A stretch of 64,000 bases of DNA from an uncultured Oscillospiraceae bacterium. GTDB lineage: Bacteria; Bacillota; Clostridia; Oscillospirales; Ruminococcaceae. Location: positions 1 to 64,000 of the forward strand of contig CATJLA010000087.1 in NCBI GenBank assembly GCA_949741215.1, read 5' to 3'. This document shows positions 60,109 through 64,000 of this stretch, piece after piece; position 1 is the stretch's first letter, and each line of letters starts with the position of its first letter. The notes beneath the pieces are model-generated. The model was not told where the DNA came from. It was given only the letters and a program-made list of their open reading frames with translations, and made no database searches. Position numbers and translations under genes: made by a program.

Positions 60109-60159
60109 CTCCCTTCCGCACTTACGTCCCTAAAAAGCGGACGTAAGTGAAAAAGGGAG
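60109..60159 (-). terminator. Terminator of the sugar importer operon
   Basis: CTCCCTT/AAGGGAG outer and CACTTACGTCC/GGACGTAAGTG inner stems, with T-rich loop and TTTT after it on the minus strand. Shares the ACGTCC stem of other terminators here. Confidence 0.82.
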
Positions 60160-60197
60160 TTCCTACCGCCAAAGGAAGGCTTATTCTTTGAGGGATG

Positions 60198-61097
60198 TTA
60201 TTCCTTAATCGCACCGATCATAACGCCCTGGACAAAATACTTCTGCAAAAACGGGTATACGCACAAAATCGGTAAAATCACTACAATAATGGTGGCGTAT
60301 TTTGTCTGCATGGCGCTCATGGCCAGCTCCAAAGCATCTGTTCCGCCTTCGGCCATCAGCTGCTGGTTTTGCACCAAAAGCCGTACCAGATACATCTGCA
60401 GCGGCTGCAGCTCCAGCCGGGGAACATAAAGCAGCGCGTTAAAATAACTGTTCCAATGGGATACCGCATAAAACAGGGCCAATACCGCCAAAATCGGTTT
60501 GGAGATGGGAAGCACAATTTTCAGCAGAATCGTCCCTTCTCCGGCTCCGTCAATCATAGCGGATTCATTCAGGCTGACAGGCAGCCCCGCAAAAAAGGTT
60601 CGGGCCAAAATCATGTTGTATACGCTGATCGCGCCAGGCAGCAGCAAAGCCCACCGGGTGTTGTAAAGGTGCAGGGAGTTGATCAGCAGAAAATTGGGCA
60701 CCATCCCTCCGCTGAAAAGCATGGTCAGCGTAACGATGAAAGTAATCACGTTTTTTCCAAAAAACCGCTTGCGGGAAAGGGGATAGGCCATCATCACCGT
60801 CAGCACTACATTGATCAGTGTTCCTGCAATGGTATAAAACAAAGTGTTTCCGTAAGCTGTCCAGATATTAGGCTCTGAAAGAACCTTGACGTAGGACTTG
60901 AAGTTAAGCCCTTTAGGCAGCAGCCAAACCTCCTGACGCATTACGCTGCCCTGGTCGCTCAGCGACATACTCAGCACATAGATAAACGGATAAAGGGTTA
61001 CTGTCAGGCAGACCACCATAATCACAATAACTGCCGCGTAAAAAATACGGTCGCTGACTGCCTCTCGAATTTTCATCCTTGTTTTTTCCTTTGTCAT
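60198..61097 (-). CDS. Sugar ABC importer permease (LplC/MalG-like)
   Basis: 299-residue carbohydrate permease with six membrane helices. The EAA loop is NESAMIDGAGEGTILLKIVLPISKP, which docks a (shared) ATPase not encoded here, as usual for this family. It pairs with the LplB-type permease 13 bp upstream. The final segment KYFVQGVMIGAIKE is the conserved end. Confidence 0.94.
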   Translation of the reverse strand: MTKEKTRMKIREAVSDRIFYAAVIVIMVVCLTVTLYPFIYVLSMSLSDQGSVMRQEVWLLPKGLNFKSYVKVLSEPNIWTAYGNTLFYTIAGTLINVVLTVMMAYPLSRKRFFGKNVITFIVTLTMLFSGGMVPNFLLINSLHLYNTRWALLLPGAISVYNMILARTFFAGLPVSLNESAMIDGAGEGTILLKIVLPISKPILAVLALFYAVSHWNSYFNALLYVPRLELQPLQMYLVRLLVQNQQLMAEGGTDALELAMSAMQTKYATIIVVILPILCVYPFLQKYFVQGVMIGAIKE

Positions 61098-61110
61098 CCC
61101 GCAGCACCCC

Positions 61111-62052
61111 CTACCACAACGAAACTTCCGAAACCTTTCGGCTGATCTGATTTACCACCAGAATCAGAAAAAGGTTGATGACAGAATTAAACAGGCCCAC
61201 CGCAGTGCCAAAGCTGAACTGAGAATCCAAAATGCCGCGACGATATACGTAAGTGGAAATCACGTCCGCCGTTTCATAAACCGCCGGGGAATACAGCAGG
61301 TTAATCTTTTCAAACCCTACGTTCATAATGCTGCCAAAGTTTAAAATCAGCATAATAATCGCGGTAGGCAGAATGCAGGGGAAGGTCACCCTCGTCATAA
61401 TTTGAATCCGCTTTGCCCCGTCAATTCGGGCGGCCTCATACAGCTGCGGGTCCACTGCCGAAATGGCGGAAAGATAGATGATGGAGTTATACCCAAAGTT
61501 CTGCCAAATGCCGGAGCCTACATAAATCGTGCGGAACCAGGAGGATTCCGATAAAAAGTTGACGGCACTGCCTCCTAATTTTGTTATCAGCTGATTTACA
61601 ATCCCCTCATAGGGGCTTAAAAAGCTTTGCACCATGCCCACCAACACCACTACAGAAATAAAGTGGGGCATATAGCTTACTGTCTGTACGACCTTCTTAA
61701 AGGGGCCGGCTGCCAGCTCGTTCAAAAGCAAGGCAAACAAAATCGGCACCGGGAACCCCCACAGCAGGCTGTATACGCTGATCAGCACCGTGTTGCGCAT
61801 CAGCCGGGGAAAAAAGGGGGAGGAAAAGAACTCGGCAAAATACCGCAGGCCAACCCAGTTGCTTCCCCAAATGCCTTTCAAAGGACGGTAATCCTTAAAC
61901 GCAATCACCAGCCCGCCCATAGGAACATAGCAAAAGATGATAAAATAAAGCAAGCCCGGAAGAATCAGCAGCCATAAAAAACGGTCCCGCTTGATCTGTG
62001 GCAGTACCTGGGACCGAAAATATCCCGTTTTTTTGTTGTTAATCGACTTCAT
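61111..62052 (-). CDS. Sugar ABC importer permease (LplB/YtcP-like)
   Basis: 313-residue permease with six membrane helices. RDRFLWLLILPGLLYFIIF start, AVDPQLYEAARIDGAKRIQIM contains the EAA-loop motif. Partner of the LplC-like permease. GGAGGAGG lies 6-8 nt before ATG 62052. The 240-bp gap before it (62053-62291) contains GC-rich hairpins including a TGATCA inverted pair, probably intercistronic structures adjusting the binding protein:permease ratio. Confidence 0.93.
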   Translation of the reverse strand: MKSINNKKTGYFRSQVLPQIKRDRFLWLLILPGLLYFIIFCYVPMGGLVIAFKDYRPLKGIWGSNWVGLRYFAEFFSSPFFPRLMRNTVLISVYSLLWGFPVPILFALLLNELAAGPFKKVVQTVSYMPHFISVVVLVGMVQSFLSPYEGIVNQLITKLGGSAVNFLSESSWFRTIYVGSGIWQNFGYNSIIYLSAISAVDPQLYEAARIDGAKRIQIMTRVTFPCILPTAIIMLILNFGSIMNVGFEKINLLYSPAVYETADVISTYVYRRGILDSQFSFGTAVGLFNSVINLFLILVVNQISRKVSEVSLW

Positions 62053-62291
62053 GTACGCCTCCTCCATATCGGTTAGGCAGGCTAAGGAAAAACCGCCGCC
62101 CAAATGCCAGGCGTTTTTTGAAAAGCGCCCCCGCAGCCCCCTGAGCAGAACTGCGGGCCGGGCGTTTTCCAAAGCGGCCTTTGCCGCGGCAGACGTCTTT
62201 TAAGACTGCCCCCTGATCAGCAAATGATCAGGCAAAATTTCTTTGCAGAGAGATGCCGGAAACAAATTCGTCAGATGGCAAAACCGGTGGG
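62053..62291. other. Intercistronic gap with hairpins
   Basis: No gene seen. CTGATCA-tttgc-TGATCAG (about 62216-62234) and a GC-rich CGCCCG...CGGGGGCG region (about 62110-62165) could halt part of the transcription or stabilise the upstream lipoprotein mRNA. Confidence 0.45.
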
Positions 62292-63992
62292 TTACTGCAG
62301 GCTCTTATAGCGGTCATACTGGGCCTGACGAACCTGTAGCACCTTGTCCAGCCCAATCTGCTGCAGGTCATTCACAAAGGTATCAAACTGATCCAGGCTC
62401 TCCCGTCCCATAATAAACTTGGTAACCATTTCGTCCCGGAGAGTGGTAATATCTGTCATATACTGCCCAATAATAGACTGCTCCTCCTCCGTAGACGGAA
62501 TGTTCTGGGGGAAGGAATCCCGGATATAGGGCTGCATCATCTCAGCCGCTGCCACGGTGTTGGGCTGATGGGCAATGGTCTGGGTGGGCTGGTAGCTCCA
62601 ATACCCGTTTAGAGACCGGCACCACGGGAAGGTAGGCATGGCGCCCATGGAGCGCAGAGCGTCGCTGGTGCTCTTGCCGTCCGGGTTGTTCAGGACGTAA
62701 TCGGTAAATACGGGCTTTCCGTCCTTCAGTTCGTAGCCAACCCCTTCCTCACCAAAGCAGGTGCCAAAGTTTCCGGTTTCGCTGGCGTAGGCGTAATCAA
62801 TAAACTTAAACTTGATATCCAGATCCTTGCAGTCCTTAGTAAAGCCATACAGCCCGGAAACAGGCCCGTACCGCTCCACAAAAGGCTCCAGCTTGGAATC
62901 TGCAGAGGCTTTTGGCGGCTTTACCGCAATATACTCACCGTCTATCCCGGCGGACTGAAGCGCCTTATTATAGGTATCCAGCCCGTTCAAAAAGCGGAAC
63001 ACACCACCGGACTGATTGGAGCTTACCTTTTTCATAATGACGTCAGTGCCCTGGGTGGCAAATTCCTTGTCGATCAAATCCTCGCTGTAGCACTTGTTCA
63101 GCCAGGCCAGCAGCTCCTTCATTTCCGGTTTGACGTAATCGTATTCCACAACCCCCTGGTCATTTACCGACCATCCCTCGGAGGCGTGTGTATACAGGCC
63201 AAAGGCCTCGCCAAAGCCGGTAAGCCCCTTCAGCTGGTTGTCATTGCAGAAAGGAATTTCATCCCGCTGCCCATTCCCATTGGCATCCTGCTCCAAAAAG
63301 GTTTTCCAGCACTGGTACCAGTCGTCCAGCGTTTCCGGCTCGCTCAAATTGAATTTCTCCAGCCAGTCCTTCCGGATCATAAACGCATAAGGGTCAGAGA
63401 GGGAAGTGCCCGCTACGTCGCTGGTAAAGAAGTACAGCTCTCCGTCCGGCCCGGTAACAAAGGGGCGCAGATAGGGGTTGGCCTCAAAAAGCTGATTGGT
63501 ATAGTATCCGTATTTCTCCATCTGCTCGGTAATAGGAATAATCACCCCGTCGCTTACATACCGCATAGCATCCCCGGGAATATTGATGAAATCCGGCAAA
63601 TCCGTACCGGAGGCCAGCCGGGTTTTCATAACGGTGGCGTAATCGCTGCTGGGGGTAGTCTGCCAGTCAATTTTTACACCGGTTTCCTCTTGCAGCCGCT
63701 CCCAAACCGGCAGCCCGGAAGAATAAGGGTACCCTGTAAGGTAATTTTCATAAATTGCAATGGAAATGGTCACAGAGCCATCCTCCACCAGCGGCAGGGT
63801 ATATTTTTCGGGGCCGCTTCCCGTTGAGGAATCCGGTGCGGAGCCCCCTGTGCCAGATGCAGATGAACTACCGGACGGGCTGCTACCGGACGAACTGCTG
63901 CTGGACGAGCTGCCGCCGGCAGGCCCCGTGCAGGCTGTTAAAAGCAAGCAGGCAGCCAAGATCAAAATCCCCTGTGCTTTCAGTTTCTTCAT
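62292..63992 (-). CDS. Sugar ABC importer substrate-binding lipoprotein (LplA-like)
   Basis: 566-residue extracellular solute-binding protein with signal peptide and lipobox LLLTAC (lipidated Cys about 21). A Ser/Gly linker precedes the mature domain. WERLQEETGVKIDWQTTPSS and WLEKFNLSEPETLDDWYQCW are typical of the family-1 (LplA/YtcQ-like) group that captures oligosaccharides. Length fits full-size members. The start ATG at 63992 is only 8 nt from the window edge, so its Shine-Dalgarno and promoter are outside; the gene itself is complete. Confidence 0.93.
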   Translation of the reverse strand: MKKLKAQGILILAACLLLTACTGPAGGSSSSSSSSGSSPSGSSSASGTGGSAPDSSTGSGPEKYTLPLVEDGSVTISIAIYENYLTGYPYSSGLPVWERLQEETGVKIDWQTTPSSDYATVMKTRLASGTDLPDFINIPGDAMRYVSDGVIIPITEQMEKYGYYTNQLFEANPYLRPFVTGPDGELYFFTSDVAGTSLSDPYAFMIRKDWLEKFNLSEPETLDDWYQCWKTFLEQDANGNGQRDEIPFCNDNQLKGLTGFGEAFGLYTHASEGWSVNDQGVVEYDYVKPEMKELLAWLNKCYSEDLIDKEFATQGTDVIMKKVSSNQSGGVFRFLNGLDTYNKALQSAGIDGEYIAVKPPKASADSKLEPFVERYGPVSGLYGFTKDCKDLDIKFKFIDYAYASETGNFGTCFGEEGVGYELKDGKPVFTDYVLNNPDGKSTSDALRSMGAMPTFPWCRSLNGYWSYQPTQTIAHQPNTVAAAEMMQPYIRDSFPQNIPSTEEEQSIIGQYMTDITTLRDEMVTKFIMGRESLDQFDTFVNDLQQIGLDKVLQVRQAQYDRYKSLQ

Positions 63993-64000
63993 TTTTCTAA

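Overview
The window looks like chromosome from a GC-rich (about 53-55% by eye) anaerobic Gram-positive Clostridia bacterium, probably Oscillospiraceae/Ruminococcaceae-like. The support is: strong GGAGG ribosome binding sites and sigma-A type -35/-10 pairs with 17-bp spacers, class Clostridia families (CD3324-like, the DUF6323/DUF6179-like pair, a GGGtGRT protein with its scaffold partner), Lpl-type sugar ABC transport, and the ricT-holB-darA block that lies near the origin in Bacillus subtilis. Three exact 16-bp parS sites (80-95, 41933-41948, 48702-48717) also place the window in an origin-proximal domain. The species cannot be named from sequence alone.

Layout. 1-2100: HD-domain 5'-nucleotidase and a tRNA-Met/tRNA-Glu unit whose tRNA-Glu is the target of an 871-bp insertion flanked by 42-bp direct repeats. 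2100-7300: nitroreductase, small regulators, an AT-rich XRE/SLOG pair, a two-gene Fe-S scaffold/GGGtGRT operon and an AraC/GyrI-like regulator. 7428-10960: secA with two stacked promoters, and an acetyltransferase. 11026-17302 (minus strand): CD3324-like protein, an unknown protein, ricT, a cupin, holB, darA, an Orn/Lys/Arg decarboxylase family protein and a frameshifted small membrane protein. 17446-23763: DUF6323/DUF6179-like pair, a degenerate phage-capsid-like remnant, a membrane HTH regulator, a large membrane protein and a Sel1-repeat protein.

24096-33840 (minus strand): a heterodimeric ABC exporter, a frameshifted membrane protein, a LURP-one protein, a lipoprotein hydrolase, a type-B carboxylesterase, a nuclease-like/wHTH protein, a pyrophosphatase-like protein and a DUF6630-like protein. 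33922-37401: the most unusual gene, a 1159-residue fusion of a degenerate CinA-like region, a membrane segment, a class B sortase fold lacking its His and Cys, a Pro/Thr linker and a SpoIID domain. 37586-47371: GyrI-like protein, thiI and a cysteine desulfurase (sulfur transfer), a ZIP transporter, a siderophore-type Fe ABC system, a CPBP protease and a siroheme sulfite/nitrite reductase. 47708-64000: PIG-L deacetylase, GH27 alpha-galactosidase, an AraC-type membrane sensor, tldE/tldD, a MATE exporter, a GH3 glycosidase and a three-gene sugar ABC importer (lplA-lplB-lplC type).

Themes. The last 16 kb is a glycan-use region: importer, two glycosidases and a sensor-regulator. The middle holds Fe-S, sulfur and iron handling. 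A family of 60-280 bp repeats with internal covarying hairpins lies beside all three parS sites, and many terminators share a GGACGT/ACGTCC stem. No CRISPR array, rRNA operon, integrase or complete insertion sequence was seen.
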